Shown: positions 25,835-37,000 of the stretch, piece after piece | Layout of the letters: each line of letters starts with the position of its first letter | Position numbering within the stretch: the first letter of the stretch is position 1 | Assembly: GCA_902782145.1 (NCBI GenBank) | Contig: CACZLZ010000011.1 | Location: 1 to 64,000, forward strand | Source of the DNA: an uncultured Aeromonadales bacterium | Lineage (GTDB): Bacteria; Pseudomonadota; Gammaproteobacteria; Enterobacterales; Succinivibrionaceae | DNA length: 64,000 nucleotides | Direction of reading: 5' to 3' | Program-made: the position numbers and the translations under genes | The notes under the pieces: model-generated | The model's database searches: none | What the model saw: the letters and a program-made list of their open reading frames with translations, nothing else | Told to the model about the DNA's origin: nothing

Positions 25835-27715
25835 CTATAATTTGTCGCTCTTTTTTCTGTTGCATTTCCAACATAATGTTTGCAAGTTGCTTTCTTCGGT
25901 TAGTCCACCTTTAGCAACAGGTATGATGTGGTCTATTTCGAGTAGCAGGTTAGGTTCTTTGTGAGTTGAATTGCCGCAAAGTTTACATGTGAAATTATCT
26001 CTTTCTTTGATGTGCTGCCGCAATTTGGTTGTCATAAGTGAACGTTGTTCTTTTGTAAAAGCTGCCATAGTTAACTTACTTTCAAGAGTCTCAATTAGTT
26101 TAATTATATTTTCCTCGTTCATAGGTACTGAAAAGTGGCGTCTTGTTTTTCCTCCTCGTGATGTGTTGGCAAATTCGTATTCAATGGTTAATGTACTTTC
26201 ATTTATTGATGCAAAGCCTAGTTTTGAATAAAATCCTTCTTTATCATTTTCCATTATAAATAATGGTACGTTGGACAAATATTGTTGTACTTCCTGTTTG
26301 TGTGTCTCGATTATTCTTTTAGCATCCTTTAGCGTTTCGAGCTCCTCGATTAATAATTGTAATTTCTGTATTTGCTCAGGATAAGCGGCTTTATTCGGAT
26401 AGAATTGCTTTACGACGTAATCTAGCGGATAATTTTCAGCGCTGTCAAAAATTGCATCTGAAACTTCTGCTGTAAATGGGGTGATTCTCTTTTTGTATGG
26501 ACGAATATAATTGTATTCGTCTTCAATTTCTGTTTCGTTTCTAGAAACGCTTTTGCCAAAAAGTTCAGAAATAGATTTGATTTTCTGTGTTATATATTCA
26601 TTGAATTCTCTTTGAGAACTCATTAATGTATCACATGATGATTTGATTTTAAGAAATTCTTCAGATTTATAGTACTCTGATATTTGTTTGTTTTTGGCAA
26701 TTAATTTGTTTGCTTCTTCGCTGACGTTGTTGATTATCCTGCTAAGTAAATCCCATTCTTCGCTATTAATATCTTTAATTTTGTCAATCGTGCTAATTGT
26801 TTTGCTAAGCAGATCGTTACTTATGAGTTCGTCAAGTTTGTCACTATCATTTTTGTTTATTAAGTATTCTTTGCTGTTATTTGCTATATCTATAATGGAA
26901 TTTATTCTGTTATAGAATGAATGTTTCTTATCTGCGAGCATGTTTTTTGCATTTTCTTTCAAAAATCTATTAAATTCACTTTTGCTCATATAAAGTGATG
27001 GATCGCTTTCTAATTTATTTATGAATGATATATGAACTGGTGTTGTTTTTGCTGCCTGACTTTTGCCAGTCGGCGAGGAATATGAGGCGAGAATGTAGTA
27101 GTTATCAAGATTTTGGAGGCTTGTTTTAATCTTTGTTGCTAATCTTTTATACATCGAAAGTTTTTTAATTTCTTCAGCATTCAGAAGCATTAACAGGGCA
27201 CTTTTATATTCGCTTTTCTTTCTCATTACATTAATTGCATGATTAACTCTATCTCTGTCTTCTTTGAAGAATTTTAACTGATCAATGTCTATTGCGCGTT
27301 TGCTTTTGACAGAAAAAGAATAATCGCATGTATTTGTAAATTTCCAATCTGACTGACCTGCATATTTTAGTGCGCAAACTTCAAATTTCTTATATAGCGA
27401 TTGAAAGATTTTTGCTACTAACAGATACCCGAATATTGCAATACCAATTGCAGCGCATAAATACAATCCTGAGTCTTGAGCTGTTATTTTATCTGCAAAA
27501 TTAGAATAAATACCAATGAATACTATATATATAATAATTACGCCTGGAATCCAAAAATATTGCCAGTATTTTAATTTATTGCAAAGTTTGTCTTTGGCAT
27601 CTAATTCGGTGTAATAATTATTTATGCTATTATTTTGGGGTATGAGATTAGAACCACATTGAATACAGAATTTTGATTGGTCATCGTTACTGGCTCCGCA
27701 TTTTGTACACTTCAT
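25835..27715 (-). CDS. Membrane-anchored zinc-ribbon / HNH endonuclease
   Basis: 626 residues behind an AGGAGA site. The N-terminus is a zinc ribbon (Cys3, Cys6, Cys17, Cys20: MKCTKC...FCIQC). Two membrane helices follow at about 48-66 and 74-95. A long, Lys/Glu/Asn-rich helical middle, with coiled-coil character, spans about 110-470. The last 60 residues are an HNH nuclease: FTCKLCG, then LEIDHIIPVAKGG, then LCWKCNRKKS, with the zinc cysteines and the catalytic His of the DH pair present. The gene is strongly AT-rich. Placing an HNH nuclease on the membrane suggests an effector that cuts DNA near the envelope, for example incoming DNA. That is inference. The repeat array at 27816-28076 is immediately upstream. 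Confidence 0.8.
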   Translation of the reverse strand: MKCTKCGASNDDQSKFCIQCGSNLIPQNNSINNYYTELDAKDKLCNKLKYWQYFWIPGVIIIYIVFIGIYSNFADKITAQDSGLYLCAAIGIAIFGYLLVAKIFQSLYKKFEVCALKYAGQSDWKFTNTCDYSFSVKSKRAIDIDQLKFFKEDRDRVNHAINVMRKKSEYKSALLMLLNAEEIKKLSMYKRLATKIKTSLQNLDNYYILASYSSPTGKSQAAKTTPVHISFINKLESDPSLYMSKSEFNRFLKENAKNMLADKKHSFYNRINSIIDIANNSKEYLINKNDSDKLDELISNDLLSKTISTIDKIKDINSEEWDLLSRIINNVSEEANKLIAKNKQISEYYKSEEFLKIKSSCDTLMSSQREFNEYITQKIKSISELFGKSVSRNETEIEDEYNYIRPYKKRITPFTAEVSDAIFDSAENYPLDYVVKQFYPNKAAYPEQIQKLQLLIEELETLKDAKRIIETHKQEVQQYLSNVPLFIMENDKEGFYSKLGFASINESTLTIEYEFANTSRGGKTRRHFSVPMNEENIIKLIETLESKLTMAAFTKEQRSLMTTKLRQHIKERDNFTCKLCGNSTHKEPNLLLEIDHIIPVAKGGLTEESNLQTLCWKCNRKKSDKL

Positions 27716-27815
27716 TTAATAATTCTCCTTATTTTAAAATGTTTGTCTTCGCGCTTTGATTTAATTTGTTTGTTTTATTATGAATGATTGATGAGTGTCG
27801 CTATTCTTGGCTCCT

Positions 27816-28076
27816 TCAGATTTTGTGGCAGTGCTGACACTTTTTCAGTTTGGACGTTCCCTCAGATTGTGACAGCAGTGCTGACACTTTTTAGGTTTGG
27901 CTGTTTCCCTCAGATTGTGTCAGCAGTGCTGACACTTTTTCGGTTTGGACGTTCCCTCAGATTGTGACAGCAGTGCTGACACTTTTTAGGTTTGGCTGTT
28001 TCCCTCAGATTGTGTCAGCACTGCTGTCACTTTTCGGTCTGTCAACCCCTCAGATTGTGTCAGCAGTGCTGACACT
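27816..28076. repeat. Six-unit 45-48-bp repeat array with internal palindromes
   Basis: Units begin with TCAGATTGTG-type sequence at 27816, 27862, 27910, 27957, 28005 and 28050. Two unit types alternate (48 and 47 bases), so the middle of the array is also a 95-base higher-order repeat. Each unit carries a near-perfect palindrome; the clearest form is TGTCAGCAGTGCTGACA (units 3 and 6), followed by a short T-run. It lies between the end of the UvrD-like gene and the start of the HNH gene, both on the minus strand. Possible roles are stacked hairpins, a multi-site operator or a transposase end cluster. The rest of 27716-28199 shows no gene. Confidence 0.8.
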
Positions 28077-28199
28077 CATGCTCCCTGATCGCCGACCGAT
28101 CCCCGCTTCCCAGTCTTCCTCTGAGATCCTGCCACATCAGCCCTGAGGCCTGACCAGATGATCTCCTGGAGGCAGATATTTCCAGGATCTCCGGTTGCA

Positions 28200-31037
28200 T
28201 CAGTTCTGAGACCTAGCCGGCTCTCCGGTGCCGTCAGCACTGAGGGCTGACCGCATCTCCTGGAGGAAGACACTGTCCTCCCGGCGGCTGGTGATGTACA
28301 GCCGATCCCGGGCCCGGGTGGCGGCTACATAGAACAGGCAGCGCTCGCTGGTGAGACGCCGCTGGCGCTCCAGCTCATCGTCGGTGTCGGCAGTCTCCAG
28401 GGGCATGGTGCCCCGGGACATGTTGATCATGAAGATCACCTTGAACTCCAGGCCCTTGATCCGGTGCATGGTGGCCAGGCGCACTCCCTGGATCAAGGGA
28501 TCGTCTGCCTGGTGGGGAGAGATCAGAACCGTGGGCACCCGGTTCTCCTCCAGGAACCTCCGGAAGGACTCCAGATCCGAGCCGGTGCGGGCGGTGATGC
28601 AGATCTCCTGCATCTGGTAGCAGATCCGGCCTCGGCCGGAGGTGAGACCGGTGATCTCCCGGAGCACCTGGCGCTCCTCCTCATTCACCCCGCCGCAGGT
28701 CATGATCACCGGTGCCAGGCCGTGCCTCAGGGCCGTGTCTCCGGCAAAGTCCTCCTCCCCGCCGTCCATGTTGTCCGTCCGGGTGCGGGACAGCACCAGG
28801 CTGGCCGCCTGGCGGATCTCGTCAGTGGTCCGGTAGGTGATCCTGAGTTTCCGGCTCCGCCGTCCCCGGACATTGATCCCGCAGGCCCCAAGGCTCGCTG
28901 TCCGGTCGTAGATCCGCTGATGGCCGTCACCCACCAGGAAGATCCGGGGCTCCAGGGGCGCATCCTCCGTGCTTTCCGGGGGCGTTGCTAGGCAGGAGAG
29001 GAGCTTCAGGGACTGGGCGCTGAGATCCTGGGTCTCGTCCGCCACCACAGCTCCCACCGAGTGGGACCAGGGATTTTCCCGGATCAGGGTGCAAGCCAGG
29101 GTGCAGGCCTTCTCAAAGGTGATAAGGCCCCGGCGTCTAAGGCGCACCCTGAGCTCTTCAAACAATGGCCACAGCTGCCTCCGGCCCTCCCGGCTGAGGC
29201 TTTTCCCCCGTCCCCGGCGCACGGCATGGAGATATTCCCGCTCTCCGGAGATCCCCTGGGGCAGGATCACCCGCAGATATTCCTCCCGGCAGAAACTGTC
29301 ACCGGGCAGGGCGTCATCGTCAAAGCAGCTGCGGGCCTCCTGCCAGCATTCCCGGAAGATCGGCTGATCAGGATAGACGATATGCAGATCCACTGCCATT
29401 TTCCGGAGATACCTGGACACCCAGGCATCAATGCCGGACACTTCAATCCGGGACAGCAGATCTGCCGGGCACAGGAGCCGGAGCTGGAAGGCCAGATCGC
29501 AGGCCAGGTTGGTGGTGAAGGTGGTGAACAGCAGCTTCCGGGCGGGATCCCAGTCCGGCCGGGACACCAGGGCCACAGCCCGGTGCAGGGCGGTGACGGT
29601 TTTGCCTGTGCCTGCCGAGCCCCGGATCAGGGCTGGGGCCAGGCTTTTCATGGTCACCAGTTTCTTCTGGCTGGGATGCAGGAAGATCCGCCAGTAGGCC
29701 AGCTCCGCGTCCAGGATCTCCTGAAGTTCATGATCACTGGCTATCAGGCGCACGGTTCCGGCCCGGTCGGCGCTTAGGAGCCCCTTTTCCCAGTTCTCAA
29801 CTCCGGACAGATCCCCACTATCCCCGTTTTCGGGGGAGGTGGCGTTCCCGGTGGTGGAGGTGTTCCTGGGGGAGGTCGTATCCCCGGCGGAGGATGCGTC
29901 CCCGGAACCGGCAGAGGACGCATTCCCGGCGCCGGCAGAGGACCCATTCTCGGTGCCGGCAGAGGACCCATTCTCGGTGCCGGCAGATGGGACATCAGTC
30001 TCTGGGGTTTCCCGGTTCGGTGACGGTGCCGGATCCTGCTCCTGATCCGGGCCTGGGATCGGTGCCGCTGCCGCCGGTCCTGCTGTCCTGGATCGGGCCC
30101 GGCTGCTGTTTTGCTTCCGGTCATGCTCATCCTGGGAAGGGGCTCCCGGCTCCAGGAGGAGATCCCCGAAGATCGACTCCAGGGTCTCCTCACCCTGGGT
30201 ATTACGATCATCACCCTTTTCCTGGGATGCTAGGTGGGGCGGGAGGTGTCCGGCCTCTCCGGCAGGATCTTTTCCGGGATCCGCCGGGGTGTCCTGGGAT
30301 CCGGCGGTCTCGGTCTCGGGTCCCCTGCCGTCGGCGTTTTCCCGGCCCTCTGCGCCTTCCAGGCGGCCCGCCCGGGGGGCAGGGCTCCCATCTCCGGTGC
30401 CCGTCTCCCCCGCCTCATCCGGCTCATCAGCCTCAGGCTCCGCCGGGACACCGTCCAGGCGGCACAGAAGGGCCTCCAGTGCCTCCGGGGGCAGCATGGC
30501 GCCGCTGTGCTCCAGTTCCTGGCGGGAGGTGAGGGCACGGATCCGGGGCAGGAGCTCCCGGGGGATCCCCAGATCCAGGAGCTCATCATCAGTGATCCCG
30601 GCAAGGGGATTGGCGGTGCTTTCTTCCGGTGCGCCCGGCTTCTGCTTCCGGGACGGCTCCCGGGGAGGGGTCACGGGATCCTGCGGCGGGAGGGCCTCGT
30701 AGATCTGCAGGGTGCCGGTGCGGGGATTGATCCGGCAGGTGTGGCACCGGGCCCAGGCCAGGGCCTGCTCTCTGGCATCAATCCACATGAGCAGGCAGGT
30801 GGCCTGCTTCCGGGGGCAGCACAGGATGGCGGTGTAGCCGCCTTTGAGATCCACAGCCCGGAAAGCTTCCCCGCCGGCATCCGGGAGCAACTCTCCGGGG
30901 ATCCCCCCGGTGCTCCGGGAAAGGGCCTGGAAGTCCCGCAGGAAGTCCAGGGCCAGGCTGAAGATCTCCTGGGACACGCTGCCGCAGGCGTCATAGAAGT
31001 TCCGGCTTACGGCCAGCCGGTAGAATTTCGGTTGCAT
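28200..31037 (-). CDS. RelE-like / UvrD superfamily-1 helicase fusion
   Basis: 945 residues from the ATG at 31037, which overlaps the preceding stop by one base (TAATG). The frame is open further upstream, but that part overlaps the giant helicase and looks like out-of-frame sequence. The N-terminus (about 1-105) has a RelE-like pattern ending LLMWIDAREQALAWARCH. A disordered Pro/Glu/Ser/Gly stretch follows (about 270-440). The helicase has all SF1 motifs: GSAGTGKT (near 474), ADETQD (near 669), FLVGDGHQRIYD, LRITYRTTDEI, TMHRIKGLEFKVIF and FYVAATRARDRLYIT. RelE/UvrD fusions are known in defence loci. Here it is the last gene of the DISARM-like operon, where drmC would be expected. Confidence 0.85.
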   Translation of the reverse strand: MQPKFYRLAVSRNFYDACGSVSQEIFSLALDFLRDFQALSRSTGGIPGELLPDAGGEAFRAVDLKGGYTAILCCPRKQATCLLMWIDAREQALAWARCHTCRINPRTGTLQIYEALPPQDPVTPPREPSRKQKPGAPEESTANPLAGITDDELLDLGIPRELLPRIRALTSRQELEHSGAMLPPEALEALLCRLDGVPAEPEADEPDEAGETGTGDGSPAPRAGRLEGAEGRENADGRGPETETAGSQDTPADPGKDPAGEAGHLPPHLASQEKGDDRNTQGEETLESIFGDLLLEPGAPSQDEHDRKQNSSRARSRTAGPAAAAPIPGPDQEQDPAPSPNRETPETDVPSAGTENGSSAGTENGSSAGAGNASSAGSGDASSAGDTTSPRNTSTTGNATSPENGDSGDLSGVENWEKGLLSADRAGTVRLIASDHELQEILDAELAYWRIFLHPSQKKLVTMKSLAPALIRGSAGTGKTVTALHRAVALVSRPDWDPARKLLFTTFTTNLACDLAFQLRLLCPADLLSRIEVSGIDAWVSRYLRKMAVDLHIVYPDQPIFRECWQEARSCFDDDALPGDSFCREEYLRVILPQGISGEREYLHAVRRGRGKSLSREGRRQLWPLFEELRVRLRRRGLITFEKACTLACTLIRENPWSHSVGAVVADETQDLSAQSLKLLSCLATPPESTEDAPLEPRIFLVGDGHQRIYDRTASLGACGINVRGRRSRKLRITYRTTDEIRQAASLVLSRTRTDNMDGGEEDFAGDTALRHGLAPVIMTCGGVNEEERQVLREITGLTSGRGRICYQMQEICITARTGSDLESFRRFLEENRVPTVLISPHQADDPLIQGVRLATMHRIKGLEFKVIFMINMSRGTMPLETADTDDELERQRRLTSERCLFYVAATRARDRLYITSRREDSVFLQEMRSALSADGTGEPARSQN

Positions 31038-34000
31038 TATTCCCTGTCCTCCAGCAGATCCCGGAGCGTCTGAAACCATTCCGGATCCTGATCCCAGAGG
31101 AGACGGATCCCCTTGTCCTCCAGGCTCCGGGCCAGGCGCCGGAACTTCTCCTCCGGGATGGTCACGTTCTCCCGGGCAAACAGCAGCACTGCGCCGCCGT
31201 CCGCCAGATCCCACTGAAGGCCCCCGTCCTCCCCCAGGATCTCCAGGGCGCCGGCTTTCCGGGCGGCTTCCCCCGCAAGGCCGTCGGTCAGGGGGTGATC
31301 CGGGATCCGGATCCCGGAGCAGTTCCGGATCTGCCGGCTCATGCGGCTGATCGCCCCGTAATACTCCGGCTCCGCCTCCATGTCTGCCAAAAGCTGATCC
31401 CAGTGATCGTCCCGGGACTCATCCTCCTGATCCTGCCGTTTCAGGCGCTCCTGGTCAACGCTGGCGGCGCTGTACACCGGATCTTCCCGGGCGTCCCGGG
31501 GGCACCACCAGAAGTTCCCGGCAAACTGCAGGAGGTTGGCAGTCTGGAGCATCAGGTGCCACTCCTGGCGCCGTAATGCGTCGCTCAGGGGTGGTGCGGA
31601 CTCTTCCGGGGCGGTGAGCTGGGGATTGCATCCCGCCTCCGGGGTGCTGCCTTCCGGGGCGGCTCCCGGTGCCTGGGCGCTGCTCCCTTGGATATTTCCG
31701 TCTTGGGCATTTCTCCCTTGGGCATTCCCACCTTGGGTATTCCTGTCGTCCGGCCAGGCCTCAGCGGAGAGGAGGCAGATGTTCCACTTGATGGGCTTTT
31801 TGCTGTTGAGGCCGGTGATGAGCCGCAGGGTCCGGCAGTTGGTGAGTCTTTGGAAGCCCATGTTCATGGTGGCAAACAGCCCCGGAGGGCAGTCCCGGAA
31901 CAGGGGCGCATTGGCTCCGGTGCGGCACACCGTGCCGTTCATGGCGGCATACAGCGCTCCGGCCCGGAGGCGATCTGTGGTGCCCAGGGGATCCCGGATC
32001 CAGGAGAGCAGGAGCCCCATGCCGTGATCGGCCTGGGCGAGCTCCCGGCAGCAGGCGGTGACGCCGGCGGGATCATGGGGGACACTGTCCCCGGTGTCCC
32101 CGATCTGGTTCAATAACAGAACGGCTGCCCGGGCCGCCTGGGCGGCCTCGGCGGGGGATCCCTTGCTGCCATGGCGGCAGGCCAGGAGATCGGCAATCTC
32201 AGGCACGGCCGGATCGGGGCCGTCTCCCGGGCGGTGTTTCCCGCCCTCTCCGGCGGTCTCCTCCCCGGTGACGTCCTCCCAGGTCAGGGACCAGATCCGG
32301 CTGCCCCGGTTCAGCAGGGACTGCCGTTTCAGCAGATCCTCCCGGATGATCTCCCGGTGGAAGCGCCAGCCGTCGGTGAAGATCTGCATCTCCAGATCCG
32401 GGCGCGTCCGGAGCAGGGACTCCTGCTCGGGGATCAGGACAAAGTCCGGCACCGAGGCATGATCCCCATCCGTATGGCGCTGGGTCAGGAGGCGCCAGCT
32501 GAAGCCGTCCCGGAAGTCCCGGCCGAACTCCCGGCGGAGGCGATCCTGCATGGCAGGATCTGCCGGCACGGTGAAGTGCCAGCAGGACCGGCATCCGGCC
32601 GGGGCGGCCCCGTGATCTTCCCGGGCATCCGGGAACTCCCGGAGGAGACGATCCAGGAACTGATCTTCCAGGGGGCTGTCGGTGTGGGCGGCATGGCGGC
32701 TGATGCTTTCCCCGGCCAGATCCTCCATGCCCCGGGACAGGAGGCCCAGGATCTGCCGGATCATCCGCTCAGCGGTGATCCGGGACACATGGGGCCGCTC
32801 CAGATCACTGCTGTGGTGCAGGACGCAGCGCCAGCAGCCGTCCTGGCCCAGCTCCCGGCAGCGGCAGGAGATCAGGGCTTCATAGGTCTCCTGGAACAGT
32901 GCGGCCATGTTGCCGCAGGGGCTGTCCCGTCCCACCTTCCGGGTGAGATCCTTCAGGTAGCCGGAGCCCCCGGGCACGGTGTCATAGAGCAGAAGGCAGA
33001 GGCTCCGCTCCCCCTCCTCTCCCTGGCTGTCCTGGCAGGGCTCGTTCATCACGGTGATCTGCAGGTGGGACACATCCCCCTTGAAATGGCGCTCCAGCCC
33101 CAGGCGCAGCGCCGCCTTCAGGGAGAACAGGATCCGGAGAAGGTTCCCGGGCTCCTCATGGAGGGCACTCACCGGCAGCCGGATCCGCACCGCCTCGCTG
33201 GCAAACTGCCGGTAGATCCCCAGCTCCCGAAGCCAGGGATCCTGATCTGGGAGGTTCCCGGCGGCGGAGGCGGGGGCGGGGGAGGTTAAGTTGGAGGATC
33301 CGGCGCCGCCTATGCCGGTGCCGGTGACGTTGCGGGTGGCAGAGCCTGCGCTGCTGCTTCTGGTAGCGGAGCTCCCGGGGGCGTCTCCGGCCAGGGGACC
33401 GGCTGCCGTTGCCCGGCGGGCCTTCCGGCAGAAGGGGGCATGGCAGGACTCCTCGTCCTTGGCGTCCCGGCGGAGCACGGCGCCGCAGTGGCGGCAGATG
33501 GTGAAGCCCTGGAAGCCCAGCTCTTCCCCGGCGCAGGACAGCTGGCGGCCGCCGAAGCCCTTGGGACCCAGGTTGATCTCCGTGATCCGGATCCGGCGGA
33601 GGAACTCCATGCCGAAGGTGGTGCCCGGATCCCTGGCCTTCCAGGCGGTGATCACATCCTCCTGCTCCCAGGCGGGCAGCAGGATCACTGTGTGGGGCTC
33701 CCGCCGCCGCTCATCCCGATCATCACTGATGAGATCCCCGATGCCGTCGGCCCGGGCGTACAGTTCCCGGATCCGCACCAATGTCAGGCGCTGTCCCAGA
33801 TCACCGTACTGCCGGCAGCCGCAGGCGGGGCAGCAGCCGGAAGGGTGATCGGAGGACACGCTCTTCCCGGCCAGGGGATCCGGAATATCCTCCCGCTCAA
33901 TGTGGGAACAGTCCGGGCAGATCCGCCAGTGCTCCAGGATCTCCCCGCTGGCGGCGCCGGGAGTGGCATTGGATCCGGCACGGGTGCTGGCGCTGGCATT

Positions 34001-37000
34001 GGCGTTAGCTGAGGCGCCGCTTCGGGGACTGGTGTCGGGACCGGAGCTGTTGCTGTTGCTGGTGTTTATGTTGGCACCGGCATTGGAACTGGATGCAGAA
34101 CTGGCACTGCCTCCGGCGCCGGCCAGGCCTTTGGCGCCGCCGGGCAGCTCCAGGCTTACCCGGTCAATGGTGAAGCGGTGGCCCAGGGCAAAGAACTGCA
34201 TTCCCGGGGCCAGGGCCCGCAGGGACATGTGGGCGCTGCGGGCAAAGGAGAAGGTGTCCGGGGGATTGTCCTCCCGGCTCTGCTGGCGATCATGCCGATC
34301 CTGCTCGTCGAGATCATTGTGGTTGATCACCGCGGCATTCACCTTCACCCCGTCCTCGGGGAAGGCGTAGTTGGGCAGGAGTCCCGCATCCGTGAGCCAG
34401 CTGAAGATGTTCTTCTGCCGCTCTCCGGTGCGGATCCGGTGGAGCACGGTCCGCTCCCGCTCCAGTTTCGTCTTCTCCTTTTCCTTCTCTTCAGCGGCGA
34501 GATCCGGAATGTTCTGCACTTCCTTGATCTGCCGATCCAGTTCATCAATGGCGGCTTTGAGCCGGAGCTGCTGATCTTCGGCCTGGGAGAGACTGGCGGC
34601 CAGGCGGCTTCGCAGGGAATTCTCCCCGTCGGCCAGATCGCCCCGGGCGTAGGCCATGAGATAGTCCAGCTTCTCCTGATCCAGGATCCCCCCGGGCAAG
34701 GCCGTGAGCCGGGCAGGGGAGCCGGCCGGGGAAGCGATTTCTCCGGGAACTGGGGCGGCGCGGACTTCGGAGTCTGCCCGTGCACCTGCATCTGTAGTTG
34801 TACCTTTACCTGTAGCTGTCCCTGCATTTGCCCAGGCACCGGTTTCAATGCCGGTGCCCGCTTCCATGGCGTCCCGGAAGCGGCAGCACAGATCGGCGGC
34901 ATGGCTCCTGAGCCAGTCCAGGAATCCCAGGGGGAAGGCATTGGCGGCGTGATCTCCCCGGGTCCAGCTCTGGATTGTGGCGCTGAGATCATGGGGCAGG
35001 AGGCTTTTCAGGACGTTCCGGGAGGGGAAGGAACTGCCAGGATTTTTCCTGATGTCTGCCAGGTGCTCCCGGATCCAGATCCCCAGGGCAAAGGCGGTGA
35101 ACTGGCGCTCCAGCACGGAAGCCGCCTGGAGGAACACTCCGGGAGGCCGGATCTCCCCGGCGATCATGGACTCGGGATCGCTCCAGAAATACTGATCGTG
35201 GGCCCGGCCGTCAGCAATGGTCACCGCCAGGGAGTTGCCGTCCCGGCGTCCGCCCCGGCCCAGGCGCTGGGCATAACTGGCCTGGGTGGGGGGCACATTG
35301 CACATGATCACTGTGGACAGGGCGCCGATGTCGATGCCCATCTCCAGGGTGGGGGTGGCGGAGATCAGGTTCAGGGACCAGGGCTGATCTTCCCCGGCAA
35401 AGGACTCCTCGGCGGTTTTCCGCTGCTCCCCGGAGAGCAGGGCCGTGTGCTCCGTGGCGTGGATCCGGCGGAGCCGGCCGTGGGAGTCGGCGGGATCGGC
35501 GGCCCGGTGGGCGGTGAGTTCCCCGTCCTCCGGGAACTCCAGGCTCCCGGCGCACAGGAGGCCCGGGCAGGGCAGGCCCCGGAGGGCTTCCGCCGCCTCT
35601 TCCGGCAGGAGATAGTGCCGCCGGCACCGGGGGCAGGTGAGGCTCTTAAGCCGGGAGGTGATGATGAGGCCCGCGGGATCCAGGAGCCAGATCTTCTCCC
35701 CTGACTGGCGGGTGACGGAGATCGTCAGGTGCTGCTCCTCCAGGGCCATAAGGATCTGGCGGTAGAAGCCTGCGGGATCCACCCGGTCGGGGCGGATCAT
35801 GGGATCGTTGAGGCTCTGGAGAAACTTCCGGAGCCACACCGTGTGCCAGGTGTCGCTTTTGCCCTGGAGGACGGCTTCAGCAGATCGGCGCTCGTTCCTG
35901 GCCCCGGAGGCGCTCAGGGTGAGGCCCCGGGGGATGAGCCGGCCATGGCTGCCCCGGAAGATGGAGGCACTCCTGGTTAGGAAATAACTGCTGCTTTTTT
36001 CATAGTGGGCCTCCAGGGCTCTGAAGAGCCGGGGGCAGGCGGTCTCCAGGGCGCGGTATGACACCCCGCCCTGGGACAGCATATGCCGGATCAGACCCTG
36101 GATCATGCCTGCCAGCTTCCGGCTCCCTTCCCCGGTGAGCTCCAGACCGCAGTCATTCCGGAGGAGATCCTGGGCGCGCCTGACGGCGCCGGCAAGCCGC
36201 ATGGGATCCGGGGCGGCGGCCGCCGCCTCCCGTCCCGGCAGGCTCCAGGGGAGGCTCGCGTCCAGGGTGAAACTTTTCAGGAGCTCCCAGCTCATGCGCT
36301 CCCGGGTGATCTGCACGAGTCTTCCGAGGGTGCCCCCGTACCCCGGACCCAGGGTGCCTTCCGGGAGAGCATTGCCTCCGGAGATCGGGGAACTCCGGGT
36401 GGTGCCCGTGCTCCCAGATGCGGCAGATCCGGCAGCACTGCCGGAGCCTTTTCCGGGGAGGCCGTCCTCCCGGAGGAACTGCAGGAAACTCTGCCAGCCG
36501 GACTTGTTGCTGTCGGCGGCGCTGTCCTGGGATCCCTTCGGGGATCCGGCCTTCAGCGCCGCCGCTTTGAAGCGCCGCCATTCCCGGCGCCAGATCAGGG
36601 GTGCCGGGAAGAGGCTGGCGGCAAAGTCTGCCGAGGCCAGGATCTCCCGATCCGGATCCCGCCGGTGGGCTTCCTTGAACCGGGCCTCCCAGTGGCCGGC
36701 CACCTTCTGCATGGCCTCCAGCAAGGTCAGGCGTCCGCTGTTCCCCAGTTTCTGCCGGACATACTGCAGCAGAGCCCTGGACATGGTGTGGCGCCAGTTC
36801 CGGGAGCCGGTGAAGCCGGCGTTCATGGCCGCATCCTGCACCGAGTCGCTGAAAGCCACCATGCGGCTGTCGCCGCTGAAGATCCCCCCGTTGATGATAT
36901 CCGCCACCCGGGAGGTCAGGGTGGGCACCCGGGCGCCGACGATGATAAGGGAGTTTTCGGCCCCGCAGCAGGGGCAGAGATCATGGCGCCTGGTCCGGGA

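Noticed and set aside
27816-28076. CRISPR array
   Set aside because: Nearly the whole 47-48-base unit is conserved, leaving no spacer, and two unit types alternate.
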